In this document: positions 51,734 through 62,491 of the stretch, in pieces
Numbering within the stretch: the first letter of the stretch is position 1
Layout of the letters: every line of letters starts with the position of its first letter
Assembly (NCBI GenBank): GCA_016808115.1
Contig: JAEQBH010004683.1
Coordinates: forward strand, 22,144-86,143
Direction of reading: 5' to 3'
DNA from: Tetrastigma voinierianum
Taxonomy: Eukaryota > Streptophyta > Magnoliopsida > Vitales > Vitaceae
Length of the DNA: 64,000 nucleotides
The notes under the pieces: model-generated
Database searches by the model: none
Seen by the model: the letters and a program-made list of their open reading frames with translations, nothing else
What the model was told of the DNA's origin: nothing
Program-made: the position numbers and the translations under genes

Positions 51734-54700
51734 ATGGCGTCGACGCCAGTTGGTGTTATTAACACGCGCTTGAACCTACCGATTTGGTTCGACTGGCCGC
51801 CCTACCTCGCCGGGGAAGTCAGACATGACCGGAATCTGTTTTAGAGAGATCGCTTCGTGGTTGAACACTTACCTTTGGATCGAAACCTTGGGTTTGATTA
51901 CTTTCGCTTTGTCTCCTTTCTATGATTTCACCTAAGCACGAGAAGTTACGCATGATCAATTCGGTCCTTTCCTGATATCTCCCGCATCTCTTGGCATTTC
52001 TATTTGATTGTTTGGTTAGTTTAGTTTCTAAAAATGAGGAGAAAGAAAGAGATGAGTTGTACTTTAAATCTCTATTGGTTGAGCTGTTTGCATAAATTAT
52101 TGTACTCCACCATGCTGATAAAAAAATTTGGGTGTTTTTGTAGCTTATATGGTTGCTTCAGTTTGCTGAAATGTTTAATTTCATCTCAATTGCCCATGAT
52201 ACCTGAATTTTTTTTTTATGGATTATTACTGAATTGAAATGAATTTAGTCGAAGTTGCGCGATATTTTTTAATGTTTATTTTAAAATTTTCTTAGTCTTT
52301 CTTGGTTGTTGAAAAACGAAGGGGAATAAAATAGAAATGTGAATGAATGCTCTTATGTTATTTGTGTTTTTCTTCAAATCAAATTCGACTACTTTAAGCC
52401 AAATGTCAGAACATGAGAAGGGAATGAGGTGTTATTTTCTCACTTCAATGAGAAATCTAACCCTTTCTCAGCACCAACTCTGTTATTTACCATATTCAAT
52501 CAACTGGGGTTTCTGGAAGAGCATAACCCACCCTGTAGGGGTTGGGAGTTGGATGACTTTAAAAAACATTCTTGAGCGGTTCACGATTCTTTGTGATCAA
52601 AGATATAAAACTTTGGAATTACAGCTAAATTTGATAATCATGATTTACATTGGATAATGACCGAAAAGAAACAGAATGCAAATTTTTGGGACTCCACTCA
52701 CAGCTAGTTCATATATTCTAGTAATTTTTGTTTGAAATTCAAAACAAAATTTCTTGGAACACATGAATCTACTTCTGATTGCCAAACTATTAAAGATTGT
52801 TGACTGCCTGCCTGACTCACCAACGTTTGAATCATTCTATTTAAGTAAGTAATATCTCATGTGTTATTTAGAAATCGTATATATGTATTAGACAGTTAAT
52901 AGGCACCATGTTGACAACCCCGCATGACGGTGGGCGGCACCGTAGTTAGACAGATGGCTTTTGATCAGTGTTGACAGGCATCGGAATACATACGAACAAA
53001 GTAATGGAACTCACCTTCTTTTGCATTCATAAGCAAAAGAGAGATGGCCCAGAGAAAGTCAGCACTACTTACCATGGTATTTTGGATGGTTCAATTTACC
53101 AAGCTCCACAACTCTGCAGCATCTTTTGCAGCCTAACTCAAAGCCCTGTTATCTTTGTTTCCTTGTGCTATTGCTCATTGATACACAGCTATTAATCCAA
53201 TATATAAAGTTCAAAATAATATATATTTACATGATTCGTTTGAGGAAGCCATATAAATCATTATACTGAGTTTGTCGGTCTGATTATATCATGGAACTAC
53301 CTGCAAAGTTGACAATGTTTATCTGACAGATAGTCAGGCGCTAAGGCCATTAAATATGAAATTTAAAATCATTTCTTGTTTTCAAAATATAGAAGCTTTA
53401 GTTGTATAAAAATTTGTTTGATGTATGCACCATAGTGATAGAAACATTGGAGCACTGGATTGAATAATTAAGATCAACAAAGATATTTGTTTCTGTGAAC
53501 TTGATCTAAATCCTTTTCTTATTTGTGGACCTGTGTGGCAGGGTCGGGCCCTATATCATATATCAAAAGCTTTTACTACTGCTGCCTCAAAGCTGGAGAA
53601 GATTGGATATGGTATTTGAATGCTATCTCAATTTTCTTTTCTTTTTTTTCTCAATGGGAAGAGAAGCTCTAATATTTTTAATTGAAAAGAAGCATCCTTA
53701 TTTTCAATTTAAGGAATGTGGCCTACATTTGAAGGACTATGGGTGTTATCATAGTGCTTACTAGAATAATGTGTTATGTTCTTGATTCGTCTTGAAATTA
53801 GTTTATTGTGGTAAAAAAGCGGATAAACGATAACATCTTTAAATGGTTGCTTTGAATTCATAAGAATTTGGTCCCAGTTTTGAATAGTTTGGCACAATCA
53901 ATTTGGTTTTTATACTGTATGCATTTTATCAGCAAAGAGTAGCAGTGAGTGCGTACCTCAGACAATATCTGTGGCAGCTGCATAAATGTCTCCTTTTCAC
54001 TATCAGTTGTACGTGTATCGATTCAATTCTTGTTTATTTCTGATGCAGTGGATGCTGAAAATGAAAATGCGGCCCTTGAATCAAAGGCTGGTAAAGAGAC
54101 AATCGACTTTAAGGTGTCATGAGATTAGCATTCTCGGTGTCTTTATAAAGCAAGGTAGCTTTAACCCAGCTGGAATAGAACCTTTATGCTAATATATTGA
54201 AAAGAATTAATTTATGTGAAGAGTGACAACATAGGAACTTGTAAGAACACCATAGAAGATCAACTCGTGGAACAACAAAAAATATCCTAAGGACGTATGC
54301 TTCAGAATTATTTTACAGCTTATTATCTCGGATTGGATGATGTCTAAATGCTATATAGTTGACAAAGTATCGAATTGGTTTTTTTCTGCTCATACATGAC
54401 TTGTTCTTTCACAAAGACTTTTCCTCTTCTCACAAAACTGAAACCAACCAGTGACATCTGAAGCTCCAATAATGGCTAAGTTTAAGTAAAAGGGAAGTGA
54501 ATATCACTGCTCTGCATATAACAAAGACAATGAAAAGCTCTAAACAAGACTCGGCTTGTCTTCACAATGCGGATGTCTCCCTTTCTCATTAGATTATCTT
54601 GGATCATGATTGTAGTTTAGGGTTTTGCTTCAAATCTCGAAGCTTTTTAACAGAAGTCATGGAGAACCCATTCATTTTTTCCTATGAATGTGCTGATCAG

Positions 54701-55212
54701 ACATTAGAAGATAGAACCTGATCCATTAGTGCGGTCCTACTGATCAGACTAGCCATTTTAGGGGTAAAATGCCCCTTTGAAATTCTTGGGCAAAATTTTA
54801 TATAACGAGAGTCGAACTCCTGACCCCAAGTTTAGGTCAAGTTGGTTTAATCATTATACTACAATGCCTTTATGCCCTTGACTTACCTCCTCTTTCTAGA
54901 TCTGCCACTTATCCCATCGCTGAGCAAGCATACAGGTGTAGAAGGTGAGTTGATAAAGGAATCAATGATTCTTTCAATACTAAATAGAATTGAATTTATT
55001 TTTTCATGGAGTTAGATTTTTTATAATTGAAGTTTTTTTTTTCTCTTCATGCAGCTGCCTCCTGCCCCTCCACCACCCCAATTCCCAGAAGGCTATGCTG
55101 CCCCTACAACCGCAGAAGGAGAGAAAGGCCCTGAAACCCACCGCCGCTGGTCATTGGAAGGCTTCCTCCTCTTGATCCCATCATCGACCAAGGCCCATCT
55201 AAAAGAATGTAG
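51734..55212 (+). pseudogene. MED6: Mediator subunit 6 (MED6), frameshifted
   Basis: MED6 belongs to the head module of the Mediator complex that links activators to RNA polymerase II in the nucleus. Recognisable blocks, in family order: start MASTPVG (51734), DMTGICFRE (51822), LNTY, then DRNLGFDYF and FALSPFYD (51903-51926), TGI..KVME and KQKRDGPEKV with LDGSIYQAPQLC (52968-53140), ALYHISKAFTTAASKLEK (exon 53542-53611), VDAENENAALESKAG (54049-about 54154), LPPAPPPPQFPEGY and the C-terminal DPIIDQGPSKRM before a stop at 55210-55212. Introns remain, so this is not a processed copy. Exon 1 needs at least four frame changes, and exon 2 and the last exon also shift. Residue conservation is high while indels are many, which suggests a young pseudogene or sequence errors. 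Confidence 0.8.
54740..54870 (-). mobile_element. SINE-like element in the last MED6 intron
   Basis: The minus strand begins GGCATTGTAGTATAATGATT (A-box region, head near 54868) and has GGAGTTCGACTCTCG (B-box-like, 54806-54820), correctly spaced for a tRNA-derived pol III promoter. The lower border is approximate. Confidence 0.5.
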
Positions 55213-56290
55213 CACCGATCCTTTCTCATCACTAGGACCCAAACTCGCTGATCACGGGATAAACCCGAAGACCTATTCAACCCTTGTTAACTTGGCGGTG
55301 ATCAAGACCCCCATGTATAAGAATGAAATGTTGATCCCCTTACATTTCTCTAACTGACCTATCTCCTTCATAAATGTAGTTTTTAGCTGTACGGTACAGT
55401 GTGAGATTTCTCAGCTCCGCTGTATTTTGTCATGAACTTATTAATTTCAATGCTTACCACGTCCATTTGCGGAAAATGTCCAACGAACGGTCCGATCTGT
55501 TGTTTTGCAGGACCTATTTAACTCCTGCGGGACATCGGGCAGCAGATGTTCGTTCCTTTCTCCACCACTCAAAGCAGAGTGGGTGGTGTCCGCTTTGTTC
55601 ATTGTTAACTGAAGATTTTTATTTATTTATTTATTTATTTTTACGCCGACAGTCCAAAAAAATAATAAAAATAAAAAACCTGTAATGGATTTCCTTACTG
55701 TCACGGACCACAACTTTATAGTAGACGTATAATTCTAGGTCGCAGGTTCAGTCTTACAGCTGGCCAAATCATCAGATCTTAGTGACAGTGATTTCCATTT
55801 TTCCGCACATATTATGTTGTAACTTGTACGTATTGATCGGGGATGTGATATTCATATTTCCACCACATTTTCCAAAATATGGGGGTCACATGTTGAATGC
55901 AAAGAAAAGACGATATTTTAAAATGTCTAAAAAAATCAATTTTAAGGATGGCATTTTTAAGACTTTTATATTATTAACTTTCTTTATTATAATTTCAAAT
56001 TAAAATTTTTTTTTTTATATCTATTCATTTTATATTACATTTATTATTTATGTCTCATACAACCCTTATTCATTTATAAAAATGGATCTACATAATGCTT
56101 AACGGGAGCAAATGCTTCTCTAAGAATTGAGAAATTTTTTTATAATAGGGTTTAAAAAATACTTAACCATTACATTATTATGCCCCTAAACATATTTATG
56201 TCCCCCTAATTATATGTTTTGTCATTATCTATTAAGTCATACTTCATTAGCTTTTATTCATACTAAAAGATTGGTTTCTGATGATGCTTT
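55213..56290. other. Spacer downstream of MED6
   Basis: AT-rich with a TTTA microsatellite near 55620-55642. No gene was seen. Confidence 0.5.
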
Positions 56291-57399
56291 TTTTTTTTTC
56301 AATCCTAACTCACAGCCACAGAGTGGGTTACCGGCTTCGACCTCGATTCTCATGAATGACGTTATGGATCGTTCATCGAAATAATGACCGCGTAATACCG
56401 ACCAGAACTCGATCAGAAGACTTCGCAAAAACAGCAATAGCGGCCTACGGGCGCCCGACAACTTGATCCAATATAGCGATGCTCCCGTCGTCATTCATCA
56501 ATACGGAACGCTTCTTCGATGGCTCTAAGCCCGTGAAACACCTCACACGCATGTCGAGCCTTATCCGTATATGTTGTCAACCGCTTCTTTTTGTTTCAGC
56601 GACTATAGCATTCCCTGCCACCTGCTGGTTCCGAACCATTCCCACCGCTACGCAGAGGGAACTTGATCATCATGTGGCATGCGAGGGGATGGCTTTATTG
56701 CATTGGGAGAGAAGGTCCGCTGCCAACATGTCAGGTTGTACTACGTCTACGACGAGGAATCTTGTCATATCGCCGCCCTCGACATGGAGGATCTCCCAAG
56801 GTGAGTACCAGTTGTATTGAGCTTAGAGGTAATACTTTTTCCCTAGAGAACCCCCGCAGACGAGCCGCTGACGTTCCGCCTCCCTTCCGATGCCCATTTT
56901 ATCGGTTACCGACGCCAAGATGATGTCACCAACTCCCACAATTAGGACCGGACGAACCGTTGGCTGCCACCACCGCGAACTACCAAGCGTCGCCATGAGG
57001 GTGTTGCACCCCTCCGATCCGGTCAAATGTAGGATTGGAACGCGTCGAGCCGCGCAGTTTGCATAATCGCCAGATTCGCACCACCGCCTCGACGCTGCGA
57101 GGTGCCGCTGCCAGATTCCCTCCTCCCCGCAAATCCTCCCCGAGATTACCCGATCACCGCGTTGGCCAGCCGAAGTCGCCATTTGCCGAGGTGGTGGTCA
57201 CGAGACGAGGCTTCGGTTTCAGCCACCTCAGCCGATTTTCGGGCGGGATATGAAGCGCCGGGAGGTATTCGCCAGATAAGTACTATATTTCGAAGTCAGA
57301 GTGTACGCCCGCAGGTCCATAGTCCCTATGAAACTTCCGCAGTATTTGAGTTGCCTTTGTCGGCGGATTCGACTTCATTCAGCTGGGCCATCTAGGAAT

Positions 57400-58440
57400 C
57401 GCTTCGCTTTCAGATTGCGCGTGACCTCGTGGATACCGGTCGCCAGTGTCGCCTGCGCGACAATATCGCCGTTTCTGACATGGCAGGACCTGCATGATCT
57501 CTATGCCTCACCGCTGAGATCGCTCTATTTTTCTCGGAGATCCTTCGTCGCTTGTCTTTAGTTTCACCGCCGCTTATTCCGACCCATTCTTTCTTTGTGA
57601 ATGAAGAACTCTTTCGATATGAGGGCCTCTTCACCGCACGTATCGCTACAGCACCTTCGCCATGCTTTATCGATTTTGGAGATGGAAACATTTAAATCTT
57701 TCGGGATCAATCCCTGCCGCGTTTATGAACGCAGCGATCGCTAATTTCTCGTCAGTATATCTACCTTTAGAGACTCTATGATTGAATCGTCGAACATAAG
57801 ACTCACAGCTTTCATGAGCCTCGCTTGATAGTCGCCAGATGATAACTGCTTCAAAGTCCCGTGGGCCCCAAACGGCGTAGAGAGACACAATGGAGTAGCT
57901 TCCACGAGATCGACGTACAGGAAGCTCCGCTGAACTACGCATGGCCTTTAGTGATAGCGCTGGGGCACCTAATAGCACCGGATCTTGGCTACCCATGTGC
58001 TCCATTTGTTTAAGTGTTTAGATGATCGACGATCCCTGCGTTATCAGCTGTCGCCCACACCCCTGCGGTGAGCCTCAACGTCCTCGGCCGAGGAAGTGAG
58101 TGCTCTACCGGAAGCACTACACAAAATAAAGATCCATGAAGCAGTCGCGAGCGCCGCCCCCGGTCGCGCACTCTACGCGCCAGCCTCGCTTTGCGTTCCT
58201 CAACTTCGATCACACGACGGTCCCGCCCCGCAGCTCGGCAGCGCCGCCCCCGCCCCACGCCCGCGCCGCCACCGCCCTCCCGGGCCAGGTGGTCGGGCGT
58301 TCCCCGCCCGACCGGATTCCCCGCTTCGCTTCGTACTCTCGGGGAGTACCGATATTTGGCGCCGCTCTTCCGCGCTGGAACGTCATGACCTTCCCCGAGC
58401 TCGTCGCGCCCCGAGGTCGCCTGACCGACCGTTACTTGTT
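57400..58440 (-). pseudogene. Gag remnant
   Basis: An open frame at 58005-57667 contains HESCESYVRRFNHRVSK and DEKLAIAAFINAAG, the capsid-region block of gypsy Gag (family form ESLRSYVRRFN...VAIAAF..GL). Downstream, 57691-57410 has FTKKEWV-like and RHRDHAGP sequence, matching the region near the HRDHGHDTxxC motif. A charged EVEERKARLARR stretch near 58200 suits the Gag N-terminal coiled coil. Frames are interrupted. Confidence 0.7.
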
Positions 58441-59234
58441 CCAACTCTTCCGTCGGGACGTTAGATCAGGTGAGGCTGAGCGTCACCCTTCATCCGCTTG
58501 CATTGTTTCTAACATCACGAGGTCTACCGTTCATACATTGGTCTCCACCTGATTTTGGTAACCTTGGGAGGATTTAGCCGCCAGCCCTCGCCAGTGTTCC
58601 GTGGTTATCACCTACCGCACCGGTAGCACCGGGCCAGACACGATAGCGAATCTGTCGCTCCTACGCACCCGCGCCAACGAGAGAAACTTTATAGTGGAAG
58701 GAGGCGCGTCTTTGAGTAGCGTATCAAGTGACTTCGAACTCGGCGGGTCGGAACATCCGACGGATCAACTCCGCCAAGGATCTAGGCGACACTACCAACG
58801 CCAACGCCACAACGCTATTCGACGCCAAGGTCAATTCGAGCACCAGAAGCACAGACAACAGTCGAGATGCCCGCGACTATACACGAAAGTTATAAAACGG
58901 TGGGAATCTAACACTCACGGCAGATTCTCTGGTAGTCTGTCCACCAGACGCCGTATGCTGTCGTGGCCCTTGTCGAGGATCATACTTCCACCATGCACGC
59001 TAATCCAAGAAATACGTCCCTTCCATACCCTATGGAGAGGGAAGATCTGAATTACCGTGAGGAGCACCTAACTCCTATAATGAAGAAAGCTCCTGGATAA
59101 ATTCTTCAAGCAAAAAGGTGCAGCAGAACTGCGCTAAGGCCGGGACACCAGCCCCTCGCCCCCAAGAAACCAAACAGATTAATCAATAAAATACCTTATC
59201 GGGGCGCCGAAAGGAGCGGGCACATTGAATGTCG

Positions 59235-59252
59235 CAAACCCTTACGGCGCCA
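59235..59252 (-). other. Primer-binding-site-like sequence (tRNA-Asp type)
   Basis: The minus strand reads TGGCGCCGT then AAGGGTTTG. The first nine bases match the 3' end complement of plant tRNA-Asp used by many gypsy elements. The 5' LTR would then begin right above 59252. Confidence 0.5.
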
Positions 59253-60790
59253 AGATAGCAATGAAGACCTCATCGGGCTCACTTCAAGAAACACACCATC
59301 CTGCGCACGCACTGCGATGAGGTCAAAACATCGGGACCACACCGAACACCAAAGGGAGGTCGGAGCAACGCCTCGAAAAATGGCCCCATATGAAGGACCG
59401 ACTCGCTAGGTCCCACGCTGCTTACGCCGAACAGCCAGATCTCGATATTCCGACCCTGTATTTAATCAGTTCACTTTCCCCTTCCCTTGTCCAAGGGAAG
59501 AGGGGGCACTTTATGACCAACACCACCAAACGACGTGTGAGACACCACCAGCTCGCTCTGTAACCACATACCAAGAATCACCACTTCTCCGACACGCGAA
59601 GAGGAAGAACGCATCGACCCATGATGAAATCGATAATAAAAACAAAATCAAATCAACCTAAACAACTTCTCACCTTATCGCCCGGGACAGAAATCACAAG
59701 AAACCAAGACGCAAAGGGGACCCCGCAAATACAAATGCAGAAAAGACATTCCACAAAAAGGCTCATTAAGACTACAGGTGCCGGAACCGGAATCTCACAA
59801 GCCGAAAATAAAAGGTCCCAGAGCAATGGTACACACACAGATGTCCACAAAAGAATGAAGAAACCAAGAATGGAAGAAACAATCCGGAACCGGCAGAGTC
59901 ATCATTATCACAAGACAATGATTTACCTACTAAGCCCTTAACTAATCCAAATTGAGTTAGACACGCGTAATCAACTTACGCGAACGTTAGCGCCTCTTGC
60001 CCACGCACACCGCACACAAGGCAATGGGGGCAACCGGCGTTGAAAATAAGGCCCGCAGCTTCACCCACTGCCTGGGCCAAAGAGTCACCACGCCGCCAAG
60101 GCCCACTAAATAATCCCAAAGCAGGTTTGCCCAACGAGAACTCCGTTCTCTCTTAAAGCCAACATTCCTGCCTTTTCGCCTGCCCCGTACAGGCGCCCAA
60201 CCGCCGCCCAGCGCCACTCTATGGAAGTCTCCCGCGTGCATGCAAAAACACATCCCTAATATGACATATCACAAGTCCAAACAGCAAATCTCACCAATAA
60301 GGAAAAAGAAGACAATATTAGATCGCCGATCAAACAGATCTCTAATAGCGGCGAAGACATCCCGAAATAAACTACCTTTCTATATCCTATACCAAATCCC
60401 ATACGACTATAATAAAGAATATCACATCAATGAATCTAATCCTAATTACCATCCAACTGAGACATTCATTATAACACAATGCTGCTCCATTTGGTGAAAG
60501 GTGATCGCAAAAACATTTAACATTTGCCAGCCTCTTTCTGTAAAGAACGACTTGCAGACGGAAATGGCCACGGCGAATATCTCGCCGACCCCTTCTCATT
60601 GCGGCAGAAATACACGATCGTAAATATAGACAGATATGCAGCCATATTTCAAATTTGCATTTATCTAAAAGCTCAAGATCACCTTTCTCCGCCAGAATCC
60701 GGCCCAAATTTCAACGATCCCTTACACGCTCCACTTCGGCCCAAAAAGATCGGGTTTCTATTTATGCTGAAGGTTGTTGGTATTTAATGG
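59253..60790. other. Possible 5' LTR of the gag fragment
   Basis: The location next to the primer site implies an LTR, but no second copy exists in the window to prove it. Open frames here are short and unrecognised. Confidence 0.35.
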
Positions 60791-61640
60791 GAATTGAAAA
60801 TTAAAACAATATTATACAATAAAGATTTTAAATATATCATTTTCTATTCATATTCCCTGTTATAAAATAAAACATTTAAATAACAACCCGAACACTTTAG
60901 AGAATCTTGAATTTCTTTTTTCACAATTCTTTAGTTGTTGAGCAATGTGAATTTACTATAGATTCCAATATGATCGCGTTTAAGCTAGACCCGCATAATA
61001 CGCATTGCCGGACATGAGCCAAAATCCAAGATCTGTAAATAGAGAAGGCACGGCCTTCATCGTCACCCAATAGACGATAAAATAGTTGTTTTTTTTTTTT
61101 AATACAATAATAAAATTATTAATGAAATAATTGAGATAATAATTAATTCAATGTAATAAAACAATAATATTAGCATTAATTTTTTTTTTTTTATCTCTAT
61201 ACGCAAAAAAAAGAAAAGAAAAGAGATGAATAATAACTAACAATACTTGATATACAATATTTTTGAGGTTTTCAATCCTTTTGTCCTATTGAGATCACTG
61301 ATATAGATACAAAACCATAAATAAAAAAATAAAAAATAAAAAAACTTTTTGTTTACAAATTACGGAAATAAAAAATTACAAATAAACCCTTAAAGCTTTT
61401 TGCTCTTGCACGTCTCACCTTAAATTATTCAAAGCCCTTGCATGCAATTTGTAAAGCTAGGTTAGATTGGATATGAAGATAATGAATTTTTAAAATTTCT
61501 GATTTTATCGATTCAAAATTTTTTTTCTTATTTTATTGATAATTAAGTATGATTAACCCATCAAGTCATTCCTTTTACATGGTATTTATTTCCATTTAAA
61601 AATTTGAAAATATTTTTGGAAATAACTTATTTCTTAATAG
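60791..61640. other. AT-rich intergenic spacer
   Basis: Homopolymer and AT runs; no gene or recognisable element. Confidence 0.5.
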
Positions 61641-61650
61641 GGACTCCCAC

Positions 61651-62224
61651 TGACACGTCATCATGAAAAATCAAAGAAAATTTTAAATGTTATCCTTAGA
61701 GTGGATTAAGTGACACGTCATATGATCATCATGATTTAATTACCAAAGTTTCACTTTCCGAGGAAACCGAGAATCTGACTCAATAATTAAATAAGTTAAA
61801 AAATATCTTCAAATAATAGTAATTCGAAATGACGTGGCAGTAGTGGAAATCAGATAACTTAACAAAATAGACACAACATCGTCCATCATGGACAGGGTAA
61901 AACCTAGTATGTTGATCGGACGGTTAGATCAGGTTTTAGATCCACGTGTTATTATCTTGGTGGATAGGGTAGAGAAAGTCAAACACCTGAAAAAATTAAA
62001 AACGTTACCGTAAGGGAACGGGAATCGAGGCCACGCGCTCAGTCAGAGCGTGGAAGAAATAATAAGGGTGGGAATATTCCAAAGAAGGAAACGTACAATA
62101 TAGTAACAGTGGAGTTGACTGGATGACACGTCATGTGGGGGCCACCAAGAGTGGAAAAGACTGACTTGATAAAATGGGTGAGGAAAGATAAAAGGGGCAT
62201 TTGATGACACGTCAGCAAGAATAT
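61651..62224. promoter_or_regulatory. Cluster of ACGT-core (bZIP-type) sites upstream of MIOX
   Basis: TGACACGTCA occurs exactly four times: 61651-61660, 61711-61720, 62124-62133 and 62215-62224. In addition TGACGTGGCA lies at 61830-61839 and a G-box CCACGTGT at 61942-61949. ACGT-core elements are bound by plant bZIP factors (ABA, ER-stress and low-energy responses). All six lie within 570 bp upstream of the TATA box of the inositol oxygenase gene, so a bZIP-controlled promoter is a fair inference. Confidence 0.75.
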
Positions 62225-62390
62225 ATCTGCAAGGAGATGAGGGTTGCCAACTGCATGGGAGAGAGAGAGAGAGGAGAGCACAAAATTTCTAAAACTCATA
62301 TAATCTTAATAAACTCGTTTGCAAAATCGTAAAACATTTCATGCAAGGACTCAATTCCTCCGAATTCTCAGGGAAGGACTTTCCGGCTAA

Positions 62391-62398
62391 TATAAATA
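62391..62398 (+). promoter_or_regulatory. TATA box of MIOX
   Basis: TATAAATA sits 94 bp before the start codon, placing transcription start near 62420 and giving a leader of about 70 bases. Confidence 0.75.
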
Positions 62399-62491
62399 CC
62401 GACCCAAAACCTACGATGTCTTCACAAACAATTCGCCCATTTCTCCTCCTTTTGATTTCTTTGCTTCTTCTCTTTTCGTGGATTCGCCAGG

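Larger units (their letters stand above)
56290..59252 (-). mobile_element. Fragment of a Ty3/gypsy element: primer site, gag, possible protease
   Basis: The minus strand carries a primer-binding-type site at 59235-59252 and Gag remnants at 57400-58440, then only short unrecognised frames down to about 56290. No reverse transcriptase or integrase was found, so the element is truncated or a gag-only non-autonomous derivative. The block is markedly GC/CpG-rich compared with its flanks. Confidence 0.6.
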
